A DNA stretch of 64,000 nucleotides from Ulva prolifera (lineage: Eukaryota; Chlorophyta; Ulvophyceae; Ulvales; Ulvaceae), in assembly GCA_023078555.1 (NCBI GenBank), contig CM041199.1, positions 4,903,315 through 4,967,314 of the forward strand, given 5' to 3'. The position numbers and the translations under genes were made by a program. The notes beneath the pieces are model-generated. The model saw nothing but the letters and a program-made list of their open reading frames with translations, made no database searches and was not told the DNA's origin. Shown one piece after another: positions 22,176 through 33,477 of this stretch; within the stretch, counting starts at the first letter, position 1; each line of letters begins with the position of its first letter.

Positions 22176-25027
22176 TCACCCCTGCCTCAGAGCAGCAAGG
22201 CTTGCATTGTGGCCACACGCCGTCGGAACACCGTACACAGCACCCCCGGCGGCCGTCACCGGCGCCGCCAGGAGGGCCGCCCGCAGGAAGTACTGGCCGG
22301 CAGGCGCGCAGGAGGACCATGAGGCATTCGTTTTACCACCGCTACCGATCACACAGACGCGGTCGACGCGCCCATTGCCGCCGGGGCCACCAGTGCCGCC
22401 ACCCTGACCGCCACCTCCGCCGCCGTCACCGCCGTTGTCGCCATCGCCCCCTTCGCCGCCACCGGCACTGCCATCGCCGCCGGGGTCATCGGAATCAGGC
22501 AGCGTGTCTGGCCCGAAGTTGTTCAGGTCCTCGATCGCCTCCTCGCTGGTCAGGGACGCCACGGCGCCGACAAAGGACGCTGGCGTGGTCCTGTTCGCGA
22601 GCGATTCAAACACTGCAGCCCACATCTCAGCCGCCTCCCTGGGGTCGATGTCCTTGTCTGCCGCATGTCTCATGATGTACTCGACGTCGACTGCATGAAG
22701 CCGCACACGCTGTGAGACTGCATGTGTACAAACCTGCGGGTCCGAGCGGTTTCACGCCGCGATCTGCGCACTCACCGATGGCCACAGTTTGTGCAGTGCG
22801 TTGAGGTCGGGTACACGTCCTCACGACCTCACCGCACTGCAGAAACTGTGCCCTCAGACCACGCTGATGCACGGTCTGACTGCAGCTGCGGTGAGGTCGT
22901 GAGGACGTGTACCCTCAGACCTCGCTGATGCACGGTCTGTCTGCAGCTGAATGGGTGACAATGAAGTGCACTGCCCTCTGCGGGCGAGGGTCTGGCAAAG
23001 CCGGCGAGAATCTCCATTGGTCGTGAGAACATTAACATCCCCCCGAACCACTTTCAGGAAGTTACCAAACAGTGTCGGCCGCTCGACCACACGTACACGC
23101 GACTGCGCCCAGCGGCCGTGGCTGCATGTACATACAAGCGTCTGAATGCCAAGATGAAGGTCACGCGCTGGGCAGTGGTGGGACGCCGTGCAGCAGTTCC
23201 AGACCTGCCACCCAGAAATCAGACCTGACTATTCGTATTTGTTGCATGTGATCGGGCCCGACGAGCCGACACTGGTGCTGGGGCCGGGCTGGAGCACAGC
23301 TGGAGGGCCCAGCCGAAAGCAGCTGCTGGCAGAGGCCAGCAGGTAGCCTCCACACAGCCAGCGCTCAGCGTGACGGACAAGTACGGTGATTGCAACGAGC
23401 CCGGATGCACCGGTCCACGCGCGCCCGCACGCATGGCAGGAGCCATTCACCAGCCGTCAATGCATGAAGCAAGGCACCGCCTCGTTCGCGGGAGTACGAT
23501 TGACAGTGCAGAGGGGCTCGTGTGAGCCGTGTGAGCGGACGCGCAGGGCACCTATATGCCGTGATCAACAGCAGGCAGGAGCAGGCACCAGTGTGGGGAG
23601 ATGGGCAGGATCAGGCACCAGTGTGGGGAGGTGGGTGCGCACCGACCATATCCAGTTCGTCATCTGAGCATGACTCGGGCATCGAGTCGTCACCTGCAGC
23701 CTCTGTTTGCTCCGGCTGCCAGCAGGCCTGCAACTGATCCCCCCCATCGAGCGATGAAGTGGGCGACGGGGGTGGCGGTGGAGTCGCGGGCAGCTCCACC
23801 ATCATATCCATCGGCTCGTCTGCTGGCGCATCGGCTGCCAGGCCTTCAAAGCCCGGGACGGTGACGTCGCCGAAAGGGCCGTCTGCGGGCCAATGCGGAC
23901 GATATCAGCACCAGTGGGACTCGGGTTCTGTTATGCGTGCGTGCATGTTCGTGCCACGGGTGCGTCTGCTGGGGCAGTGGCTGCGGGTGATGGCGTGTGC
24001 CATCGGCGGCAGTGGGCTGGCATCTCGGAAAAAAAATCGCATATTTTGGAAGCACAGGAGTCGTGTTTGGGGGGCACAAGCGGGGTGCAGATGGCCCAGG
24101 AGCGCGGCCGCACGAGCAGGACAGCCGCAGACACGACGGGCACGGATGGTGTGGCTTGAGCAGGCGAGAGGATGTCAGAGCTCCAAAGACCAGACCACCG
24201 TCGCTGGAGCGAATGAATGGCGGAGCACCAAAGCAGTCTACACAGCGGACATCGGAAAGCTTCGTGGTCGTGTTGAGACGCATTGGCGAACGGTCAGGGG
24301 GCCTATGCATGTACACAGCTGCAAGGAACAAATGCCATTGACAATGCACACCAAGTTGACTACACCTTCACCAGTTCATGTATACATAGCATCGTAGCCA
24401 TGTGCGTCGGGACATTGACAGCCCTGGAATTGCATATCGAGTGAGGCGACCAAACCCATCTCCTAGACATGGAGTATGTATGTGTCAACTGAAGGAAACT
24501 GAATCTGGACGACCTCGGCCGTATCCTGAAGAGGACATTGATGTGTGCTTGACATCAAAGCCATGTGCACAAGGATGCCATGCAGGGCTGCCAGGGGCAT
24601 GTCTGGGGAGGGCTCCGTGCTGCTCGGGTGCCTGGGGCGGCATAATGCCTGGCATGATCATTATCTAGGGGGCTATGCGAGTTGCCGGTCCTGGGTGCTG
24701 GATGCCAAAGCTGTGGCGCTGACACGACGGCTGTGCGCTCAGAATCTCTTGCTGCAGCGCAGAGTCGGGACTAGAACGTGGGGTGAAGCATTGCAGGTCT
24801 GCCAGGAGAAGTGAGTGCTTGCGGAGGTGTATGCACTTGTTTTGCAGAAAGGTTGGAAGTGGGGACACGCAAGCGCCAACAAAAAACAAGCCTCTCCGCT
24901 CGGGAGCCAAGCTTATGGATGGAGGGAGCACACCATCTTCAGCTTGCACTCCGGCCAGGTGATCGTTCAGATCGTCAATGAATACATCGAAGAGGTCTTG
25001 AGGAACACCAGGAGGTTGCATTGGCCC
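22176..25027 (-). CDS. Unknown acidic protein B (paralog of 14909-17390), 3' three exons
   Basis: Three minus-strand exons fit: 24934-25027, 23643-23882 and 22176-22690, with phase 1 joins (donors GTGTGC and GTGCGC). The first carries VPQDLFDVFIDDLNDHLAGV. The second begins GPFGDVTVPGFEGLAADAPA, has a Pro-rich stretch and ends SDDELDMV. The third encodes DVEYIMRHAADKDIDPREAA and EEAIEDLNNFGPDTLPDSDD, then a Gly/Asp-rich repeat region and a tail with a hydrophobic segment (YFLRAALLAAPVTAAGGAVY). Its motifs and exon phases match gene A about 7.5 kb away, so the two are tandem, divergent duplicates. The 5' end is not identified. The hydrophobic tail is absent from A; a splice inside the Gly-rich part cannot be excluded. 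Function unknown. Confidence 0.6.
22809..22914. repeat. Perfect 28-bp inverted repeat with 50-base loop
   Basis: Arms 22809-22836 and 22887-22914 are exact reverse complements (start GGGTACACGTCC, end GGACGTGTACCC). A direct repeat containing CGCTGATGCACGGTCTG starts near 22862 and again near 22922. The structure lies in the second modelled intron of gene B. Confidence 0.93.
23165..23282. repeat. Target site duplications flanking MITE copy 2
   Basis: GCGCTGGG at 23165-23172 and GTGCTGGG at 23275-23282 match in seven of eight bases. Confidence 0.8.
23173..23274 (+). mobile_element. hAT-type MITE, 102 bp, copy 2
   Basis: This copy is exactly the length of copies 1 and 3. Ends are CAGTGGTGGG and CCGACACTG, more diverged than copy 1, and the internal core (CACCCAGAAATCAGACCTGA, ATGTGATCGGGCCCGA) is conserved. 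It sits in the second modelled intron of gene B. Confidence 0.88.
23582..23641 (+). repeat. Two-copy 30-bp tandem repeat at a splice donor
   Basis: CAGGCACCAGTGTGGGGAG plus 11 more bases is repeated with a 30-base period. Read on the minus strand it begins at the GTGCGC donor of gene B exon 23643-23882, so the repeat occupies the start of that intron. Confidence 0.85.
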
Positions 25028-26202
25028 CTGCTTATGTCAGCACGTAGCTGGATCTGCAATGCGCATTGGCAATCAGGGACTGTCAAGGACCTTGCATCAC
25101 GCCAGCTGTAGGACCTCCCATTCCCGGACACACTCGGCATTCATGATTTGATTGGGAAATCAATACGGAATGCTGCGGTCAAACGATGATTCATGGCCGC
25201 TACATCAGAATGTCCCAGCTAAGCCAGCATGACGGAACACAGAAAGATGTGACACATCCCTCTGTGATCGACATCTCTGACATAGACCGATCGACACTTC
25301 CGCATCCGAGGCCACATCTACAAGCGCCCAGAGGCACCGCTGAGCGACGTTCTCATATGGACTGCGCCAAAGTACACAGGATTGAGAGACCACACTCGCA
25401 AATAGAAAGTACATGTATACTGTCGGCGCAAGCCAGTGAAGAGATACGGCGCAGCGTTGGCAGTAAAGCCAATTGCACAAGGATAGAGCTGGCCGCCCTG
25501 GCATTCCCAGGCTTTGATGCATATGAGAAATTGCTTGTAAATTTGCTTTTATTACTGTTACACTACAGGAAGACTCACGGTGAGGGGGCCTGGCAAAGAC
25601 GCTGCGGTAATATTAATGCTAAGCGTGCTGCGTTCGTCACGAGCAACCACGCGCAGCACAGGTCCAAGCTAAGAGCATTACGGAGCAAGGCTGCGGCTCT
25701 ACGTTGTGCTTCGTATGCCACGCCTCAGATGGACGCGGGAAAGGTAGTGGTGACACACACACACTCACCAATGACCTGAAAGAAGAACTCACCTGGCAGA
25801 CACAAGCTCTGCACTGACGATGATATGTTTTTCCTACAATCGAGATTTGGCTGGTCTGAGCCACCAGCACGGAGGCTGGTTCAATCCAAATTCCCGCGAA
25901 ACCGCTGGGGTTCAATCTGCCCTCCGCAGAGTCGACGATATGCAATTTTAAGTGTACTTTCACAGCCAGAAAGTGAAAGTTTGATACGACAGCAATGCCC
26001 CGTTACCGCCAGATACGTCGGTGGCATTGGCATGCCAACATGGCTACCAGCGCCTCTCGTCCTGAGACCTTGACCAACGTGTACACTGTCGCAACATGAT
26101 TGCAAACATCTTTTGCATTTCAAAGTGGTTTGGATAAAACATTTGCAGGCAGAGCATGGAATGCGAATTGTTGGCATGTCTGAATGATGATGTATAATAG
26201 CA
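25028..26202. other. Unassigned; possible coding on either strand
   Basis: A 197-codon plus frame (25186-25779) contains ELAALAFPGFDAYEKLLVNL. A minus frame at 25.2-25.5 kb contains QRCLWALVDVASDAEVSIGL and could be an upstream exon of gene B. Neither can be tied to a splice model. Confidence 0.25.
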
Positions 26203-27837
26203 TTGGATACATGGAATCAAATCAGTAACTCTGGAGCGTTCGCAGCTGGAAGCAACGGCTGTGAGCTGATGGACTTGGTGAAGATTCTGATCAAATTTGG
26301 AACTGTAAACGATGTTGAGGCGGTGTCAGAGTTCATCCGTGCACCAGAGATGCCATTCCTTTTGTTGGCAAGGCCCAATGAGGGTAATCATGCGGCAAAT
26401 GTACTGAGGGCTGGAGAAAATTCAAATTGTCACATGCGCTGGATGGTTTCACCAAGGAAATGGAAGCTACGCTTTTGCATAAGGCTTTGGAATTGTATCC
26501 GGGCAGCAAAGGGTGTATCAAGGTGAGTCAACGGTCCAGAATTCTGCCAGCGTGAGGTTGTTGGTTCATTGACATCCAAGACATTGCAGCAACTGCTTTC
26601 AACACGAGTTTCATCGACCAGAAGTAATTGGACTGGACCCAAGGACTCGAAAGACAAGCTCCTGTTAGATGCAACTGAGAAATGGCTGCGCACAAATGGA
26701 ACACGCGTCCTGACACATTTCCAACCGTTTCTGCCAGAAGATTTGAAGAGGCAGATATGTGAGCTGCAAGGAACAACACAAGGTTCACCAGAGTTGCAGA
26801 TACCGCCAACAGAGTTGCAGATACCGCTAGCCCACCCCGGTGTACACTCGGAGCTTCCACACCAATCAATCCATGCTCTTCACCACCAGCCAGAAGTCCC
26901 ATGGGAGACTTTCAGCCCATCAGACCAGCCAGAGGAAATGTGCCAGCAGCGGCTGGCTGCAGCACGAGCGTCACAACCTATTGCTGGTCACGCAGTGCCT
27001 GCAGCCGTGCTGCATCTCAATCCCCCCGCGTTCAGGCCCAAGTGTGCTCCCCACTGCTGCAGTCCCTGCCTGCGACTTGCCCGTGGTCAGCCTGCTCCAA
27101 GACAACACTGCTGCTGAGGTCAGTGGTGCAGGTCGCTGCTCTTCAGCCCGCTGTGGTGCAAGCGGAGCCCGGCCAGCCAGAGGAAATGTACCAGCAGCGG
27201 CTGGCTGCAGCACGAGCGTCACAGCCCGTTCGGCCCAAGGTATGCTCCCTACTGCTGCTGCCCCTGCATGTGGACGCGCACGTGGTCAGCCAAGTCACAC
27301 ACTAGACTGCTGCAGAGGAAATGGTCACCGGCCTCTGCGTCTCAGCGAGGCGGTGCAGCTGCGTCGCAGGGGCGCAACTCTGACGTGACTGTCCCTGAGT
27401 ACGATTGCCTGTGCTTGACAGTCGCTACACTCACCACTTTGCCATGTAGGGCGCACAGAATATGAAGGGGAGACAGGCCACAGAAGCTCAAGGTAAGAAG
27501 AGTTCAGCAAGGGTGAACAAAGACAACACCGATGCAGCTCAAGCAAATCCGCAGCCCGTGTCTCTGCACGGGTACAGGTGTGTGTCAATTGCATCTGTCT
27601 CTAGTCTCACAGTACATTGAAACACTGTTGATGTTACCGTGGCACACAGCATGCCGAACGTTTCACGACTTGCAGGCACAAGCACAGACGCAAATGGAAA
27701 AAGATCAGCACAGCGAGACTCTGAGCATGCCTCTGCATTCGGTCAAGTGTCTTCCAGGGCGAGAAAGAGCTACCTTTCTGAACGCCCTGCCAGAATCACA
27801 ACGCAGCCGCATGCTGGAGAAGCTGGCAGCGCCATGA
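26203..27837 (+). CDS. Unrecognised multi-exon gene (approximate limits)
   Basis: Several plus-strand blocks look coding. Near 26270 is DLVKILIKFGTVNDVEAVSE. Near 26420-26524 is KLSHALDGFTKEMEATLLHK followed by ALELYPGSKGCIK, ending at a GTGAGT donor. From about 26590 is WTGPKDSKDKLLLDATEKWL followed by FLPEDLKRQICELQ, then a Gln/Pro/Ala-rich region. The last block ends LPGRERATFLNALPESQRSR with a stop at 27837. The FTKEMEATLLHKALELYP block resembles the first helices of a SANT/Myb-like fold, but this is only a suspicion. Frames change between blocks, so introns are required, and I could not place every junction; one apparent intron would be implausibly short. The start is unknown. Composition is less GC-rich than in most other genes here. 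Confidence 0.4.
26925..27226 (+). repeat. Two copies of a roughly 54-bp direct repeat, 248 bp apart
   Basis: The segments at 26925-26978 and 27173-27226 are nearly identical (CAGCAGCGGCTGGCTGCAGC core), both encoding QPEEM.QQRLAAARASQ. The offset is not a multiple of three, so the same peptide lies in different frames, which implies an intron between them or a frame-breaking duplication. Confidence 0.85.
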
Positions 27838-28435
27838 ATCGATGCAACGTCGTTGACTAGCCCTCTAGTGGCGCTGCTGGTAGGTGACAGTGCGTTTCGG
27901 GAGAGATTTGTCTGCGTGTCTAGATCCTTTTCTTGTCTGTAATACTACATGCATGGCTGTGATACCCGTCTGATACTGCAGAATGCTCCGATATGGCAAC
28001 GATTCGGGCTGCTAGCGACTGACTGACTGAGCTAGCGAGCGTGCAGTTTGCAGGACAATTGTCAGTGTGATGATAGATTGTATATGCACGCAGCTAGGCT
28101 CGATTAGATGCACGATCTGCGGTGGGTATTTGTGCGCGTGTGCCGTGGCTGCAATGTGTCTGGATACTCGATCGCTGCAGCCTGTGTAGCTCCAGCTACG
28201 TCACTGCGGAACGCAGCTTCTACAAGGGGGGTGTATGCGTTTGTCATGCCTATAGACTGTGGCCACTTGACAAGCAAGGTGGCATGCTGCGCCAGGGCTC
28301 CAGGGCGCTGCAGAGGCACCTGACGCCATCCACTCGATAGAGCGACATGAGCCATGCGTTCGAGTTCGAATTCTGGCTGTTCAGACCCGTATTCACTGCG
28401 TCCGCACCCCCAAATGTGCTCGGTGACGCTGCGCT
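27838..28435. other. Spacer between the 26-27.8 kb gene and the LINE-like element
   Basis: A short GACTGACTGACTGA run is present near 28016. No gene is visible. The 5' limit of the retroelement is not marked by any repeat I can see. Confidence 0.4.
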
Positions 28436-30294
28436 ATGCCGGCACATCTGGTGCCTTCCTGCTTTCGATACGGACTAAAGCCAAGATCAATGCCAGTTGC
28501 AGTCTGGCAGTTGCTCGCCCGATCGCGAGCCGTGTACTCCGTGTACACGCGTGCGCCCTGCCTGCAGCCTGTCCTGGAGCGCGTCGACGCGTCAGGCGCC
28601 GGCGCCCCGGTGGTGGCGTATCTGGACGACATCAGCATCGCGGGCGACCTCGCGGCTGGAGCTGCCGTGTTCCGGCGGCTGTGCGTGGAAGCTGACGGCG
28701 TGCGCAGCATTGGGCTGGAGGTGAACCCGGCCAAATGCGGCGTCCACAGCGCCGACGCCGAGGCGGCGGCCGCCGTGGCCGCAGAGCTCGGCATCCGGGA
28801 TCTGCACGCGGGCTTCAAGGCAGTCGGCACGCCGCTAGGCACCCCGGAGTACGTCGCCGAGGCGCTGGACGCGCGGGCACGCGAGGTTGAGGGCCTCGTC
28901 GAGACCCTCGTGCGCATCCCGCTTTCAGTGCAGGCGCAGTTCCTCCTGCTGCGTGTGTCCCTGAGTGTGCGCATGACGCACCTGATGCGGACGGTGCCGT
29001 ATGCCGTGCTCGAGCCGCACATGCGCAGGGCGGAGGCCGCTGTGTGGCGGGGTGCCGCCGCAATCTTGTGCCTGCCGCCTGAGGTTGCGGAGGCTGTTGC
29101 CGTGTCTGAAAACTCGGCCACTGACGCTGAGACGCGGCGGCTGTCTTATCGGCTGATGTCCCCTGTCAGGCATGGCGGGCTCGGACTGACGATGCTGGTG
29201 GACAGCGTCGCTGACGCGGCTTTCCTGTCGGGGGCCGGCATGGCCGAGCGCAACCTCGCCGGCTGCCCGGACCTGCTCCGCCCCCTCCGCGGCCACAGCC
29301 GGGGCAGTCTGTTGCAGCGCTGGCAGGGCTTGTTTGACGAGCTGCATGAGCTGCTGGGGTGGGAGGCGGATGCCCGTGACCTACCGGACGAGTTCGTCTC
29401 GGGCAAGCTGCTGGCGGCCCAGCGTGAGGTGGGGCGCGCGGTTGCGGACCATGCGGCCTCACTCCTGCTACAGGGCATATGCATCGACCTCGACACGCCG
29501 GCCGGCAGGCGGGAAGCGGCGTGGCTCAGGAGCACGTCGGGGGGGCCTGCAGGCGCCTTCCTCTCCGCTCTGCCGGGCGGCGTTCTCACCCTGGGCGACG
29601 ACATGTTTGTCCTGGCGGTGTGGCACCGCCTGCGATTCCGCACGTCCCCCGCCCTCCATGCAAATGCAGTGCAGGTGTTGCCACCGAACCAGACCACGCC
29701 ACGGTCTGCAAGAAGGTGGCAAAGGAGACCCAGATGCGCCATGATAACCTGGCTCGTGCCTTGCGCCTGGTCGCCTCTTACGCTGGACTGCATTCTGCCC
29801 TGGAGCCGCTCTACCGTGCCCTCGCGAGGGGCGCGGGTGTTGAGCTGAATCGCCGCGGGGACATCGTCGTGGTCATGCCGCGCCTGGAGATGGCGGCCGT
29901 GGACGTCGTGGTCACACATGCGCCGGCGGCCTCATACGTGGCCGCTGCGGCGCGGGAGACGGGTGCGACGGCGGAGCGGGCGGAGGCCAGGAAGCGGGAC
30001 CGCTTCCGGCGGGACGTGCCTGACCATGCCGCGTTCCGGTTTGTTCCGTTTGCAGTCGAATTGTGTGGCTTCATGGGCAAGGCTGCCGTGAGGTTCGTCG
30101 GTCAGTTGGGGGACGTGGCCGCTGCCAGTGGGCGCATCTCCAAAGGCGCGTTTGTCCAGTGGCCGCTGCGGGTGTTGTCGGTGTCATTGCAGCGTGGCAA
30201 TGCGGATATGTATCGGAAGTCTGGGCTTGTCATCTCTCGGGAGCAAGGGTTGCGGTATGATGCGGGCCTGGAGGATGCGATCCTGCCGGACTGA
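28436..30294 (+). pseudogene. LINE-like reverse transcriptase, 5'-truncated and frameshifted
   Basis: The first frame (28436-29848) contains the reverse-transcriptase catalytic motif as AYLDDISIAG (about 28613-28642), followed by GLEVNPAKCGVHS and GFKAVGTPLGTPEYV, then the thumb and connection region. The N-terminal finger motifs and the upstream QG.P motif are absent, so the 5' part is missing. Near 29650-29700 the conserved sequence jumps to another frame. There a Cys/His cluster (EPDHATVCKK, TQMRHDN) is followed by RRGDIVVVMPRLEMAAVDVV, like the PD-(D/E)XK endonuclease-type end of some protist retroelements, and a stop at 30292-30294 after DAILPD. One indel therefore separates polymerase from endonuclease. 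The element cannot make an intact protein. No poly-A tail or target duplication is evident. Confidence 0.8.
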
Positions 30295-30611
30295 GTTGTG
30301 AGTGCGGTTGTAGTGTTCGTGTGTGTGTGAGTGTGTGTTGTTGTTGATGCGGATGAGATTCGGTTTCTGTGTTTGTTTTCTCCCGTTCACTCTTTTGTAA
30401 CACGTGTACACGCATGCGCCCTGCCAACGTCAACACTGCAGCGGCTGCACTGCAGCGGCAGCGGCCGAGGCCATGCTTGAAGATTACGTACTCAGGCCTT
30501 GGCATGGCACATCACCGAAGCAGACCATGAAGCAATTCACCAACATGCACTCGAGCTCGGTCCGAGCAATGCTTGAAGCAGGTGCCCCCACGCCACTGAA
30601 CCCACTGCGCA

Positions 30612-30633
30612 CCCCCCCCCCCCCCCCCCCCCC
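30612..30633 (+). repeat. Poly-C tract, 22 bases
   Basis: An uninterrupted C run on the plus strand. Confidence 0.97.
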
Positions 30634-31088
30634 TCCCCGTTTGCAATACACACACGCAGACCCCGATGGCAACAAGGTGATCGCTTCAGGCCAAGCAGAA
30701 TGCGTTCCAGTCGATCGTCGGGAGGCTTAGCGCTGCTTGATCTAGCAAATGTTGTTCAACATCCACTAATGAAGTTTGACTGTCGGTTTGATTGACCTAA
30801 ACAGCACTGTCAAGGCCCACAACCAATTGAGAAGCTCATGTGGCTTACACTGGACGCAAGCGGTGACTGGCAGCGGGGCATGCAGTTGCCGATGTTCGAA
30901 CTGTGCTGACCCAGATAACGAAGGAGGTTATGCTCTGCAGTTTCAGCATCACCCCAGCAGATTGGTGTGAGTGGCATAAGCGTACAATACATGACTGGTG
31001 TGGCAGTATAGCACATGCCCTACAGGGCCCCAGATGCGGTCTGTCTGTGGAGCAGTATATATTCAATTGAACACAGCCACTCGCGGGT

Positions 31089-31123
31089 GAGACTGGCCAG
31101 CCTCTGCAAAACTGGCCAGTCTC
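31089..31123. repeat. 12-bp inverted repeat
   Basis: GAGACTGGCCAG (31089-31100) and CTGGCCAGTCTC (31112-31123) are exact reverse complements with an 11-base loop. Confidence 0.85.
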
Positions 31124-32206
31124 CGGAGCGGCAGCCTTTCGGCTCCTAGCCTGTGGGTCCTGAGTGGAGGCTGGTCGGTGCACGATTGCAGATCAAACGC
31201 TCACATTCTCCTGGTGGGGCCCGCGTGGGCAAAAACCATACCCATGTATACATGTACACTAGTGCATCAGCTGATGCAATGCTGGCTAGACACTGTCTGA
31301 GTAAACACGGCCTCCCACCCGGGTTTTACCAATAAGTACTACTGACCCTAGACAGCTGACAGTTGCAGCGCAACCGCGACGACATGCGATCCAAGGGATT
31401 GTCAAGTTCCAGAACACTATTTGTTCTGTTGGCATGCACCACAGCTGCCAGGCTATCTCAGAGATAGGGACTATGATGACATGAAAATTTGTGCGGACCT
31501 GCCACGTACACGAACCCCCCTCCCCCAACCAACCCCCCCGGCGCCCTGCATGTGGGATACCCTCGCACCGGCCCAGGTGCAATGACCAGGAGCACGATCG
31601 CTGGAGCCCTTGGTTGCTGTAACACAATGCACTGGCTTGGACTCGGGGATGGTGTGTGCAGCATAACTGGCGAACAACATGGTGGCTGTCAGGCAAGATT
31701 TCGTGATTGCCAACGCTTGTGGAATTGTGGGGCACCTGCGTCCTACAGTCATTCACTTGGGGTACGGCCACTTGGCAGACTCCCGGGCCCCGAATTCCCA
31801 CAAGTAGCTTGAACATGCACACAACTACGGTTTTTGCAGGCTCTGATGAACAGATCCCAGGTGGTTTTACGCATGTCCATGATGGTGCTGTATGCAGCAC
31901 ATGTGTACGCCAGAGTTGTTACATTACAGACCTCTGCAACATGGCGCCATGGCATCACCACGATTCCGTGACAGCGCATGCCAGGGCAGCGAGACAGCTC
32001 CTGATTGGCGATGACCGGTATGGGTGCGCTAGAGCTTGTCAGCACTGCGCACTCGGTGAGTTCCTCGGTCTTCACCTGGCGCTGTCCCTCGTCAGCATCA
32101 TCAGCATGATCCCTTGTTTGTGCACCAGGATCCTCCTGGAAAACTCGGACGGAGGCAGGGCATGCATCACTGACTGCTGCGAAGAGCAGCTGAAAGATAC
32201 TGTATA

Positions 32207-32395
32207 CTAGATCACGCCATTGCTCCACAGGAATGCAACCACCAATGCCACGAGGGCCCCGACCGTGTACAGCCCGAGCTTGATGTTACGAGACAGCATG
32301 TCCGCGTCACTGTTCTCTGGTGCATCTCGTGTGTACCTTTGATCAAGACTGCTAGACACGAGGCCCTTGTAGTATTCGCTGTCAAATTTCTGCCC
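32207..32395 (-). CDS. Tail-anchored membrane protein, last exon
   Basis: After a TTGCAG acceptor on the minus strand, the exon encodes GQKFDSEYYKGLVSSSLDQR and a charged linker. It ends in one membrane helix (LGLYTVGALVALVVAFLWS) followed by NGVI and a TAG stop. A single hydrophobic segment within five residues of the C-terminus marks a tail-anchored topology: cytosolic body, membrane insertion after translation, as in SNAREs and many small organelle proteins. The frame remains open upstream to 32587, but the acceptor and the change in composition suggest the exon starts at 32395. Upstream exons would lie toward 33.4 kb and were not identified. It converges with nothing and lies back to back with the MAU2-like gene. 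Family unknown. Confidence 0.5.
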   Translation of the reverse strand, partial: GQKFDSEYYKGLVSSSLDQRYTRDAPENSDADMLSRNIKLGLYTVGALVALVVAFLWSNGVI

Positions 32396-33477
32396 CTGCA
32401 ACCAGAATGCGCGGTGTTCACGACTGTGCATCAAATTGGGTCCACGAACTCTATCACACAAGCTAAAGATTGAGGTACAAGGTCTAGCATCACAATGACG
32501 ACGCAAAGCTACTAGCAGCAGTTGTGTGTCTATGGTCTGTCGATTGCCTTCGGCTTGCCGTTCACATCGCTTGGTTTGTAGCCACACAGAGCCGTCGTCG
32601 CGACTTGTATGCCACGTCTCTCGACAGCTGACAATGGTTCATATCATGATTCAGCAGCATAAGCGCAATTCAGTGTACTCTCAAGTGATACGGCGTTCTC
32701 ACCTGTTTCTTCGCTGCGACTCGGGTCAGCTGACGCGGTGTCCCGCATACCCGTACTGGCCTCGCAAGACAGCACGTACTTGATAGATTCATGAAAAACA
32801 TCTCACCTACACCAAAGCACTCGTGATTTGCGGAGACACTTCGCGCTATCAGTTGTGGAAACAGGACAAAAGGAGAAAACGTGTACGCCGATTGTGGGCC
32901 AGAACAACAGCCATATTCCAGGATCTGTCTTACTAGGTACTCGTAGATGTGTCATGGCAGCGCCGTATGACACGCTCAAATCGAGTTATGTGTTGGTGAG
33001 TGTCAATTCGCGACCACCAGTTCGCTGTGCTCCAGCGCAAGGAGAGCCCATCTGTATCAAAAACATGTACTGCAAGTACTATATGTGGTCAGGCGTGATC
33101 TCACGTTGTTGCGACAGACGGGATGGCTGTTCGAATTACATGTCTTGGCATCCAGAAACGCCAGCACAGCCGAGTCCTGGCCTCTACGAACACCACAGTC
33201 GTAGAAATTTGAAAGGCGCGTGTGCATACGCTCCAGCTGACGTATTGTTGTGCACGGTGCGCACCAGCCGTCGATGTTATGAACGGCTGGACCATGCGAA
33301 ACAGGGCAGCTCTTGTGTGCCTGTAGTCACCCAGCTCAACTTGAATTTCAAGTCCATATGGCGCTGTTCGAGGATCTACTTAATGCCCAAAGGACCAAAG
33401 ATCATGCAGGCAGTTCCTGCTGATGCAAGACCGGTTGTGAGCTATGAAATTTGTTTACAGCTGTGCGAAGCCGGGTC
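32396..33477. other. Upstream exons or promoter region between divergent genes
   Basis: A 222-codon Cys-rich plus frame (32828-33496) overlaps the start of the MAU2-like gene in another frame and has no motif. The region probably contains 5' exons of the minus-strand tail-anchored gene and the promoter of the plus-strand gene. Confidence 0.3.

Larger units (their letters stand above)
30295..32206. other. Spacer downstream of the retroelement
   Basis: It starts with a GT-rich stretch that may be the element's 3' untranslated end. A minus frame at 31286-31900 (204 codons) and another at 31749-32228 have no motifs. I see no supportable gene. Confidence 0.35.
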
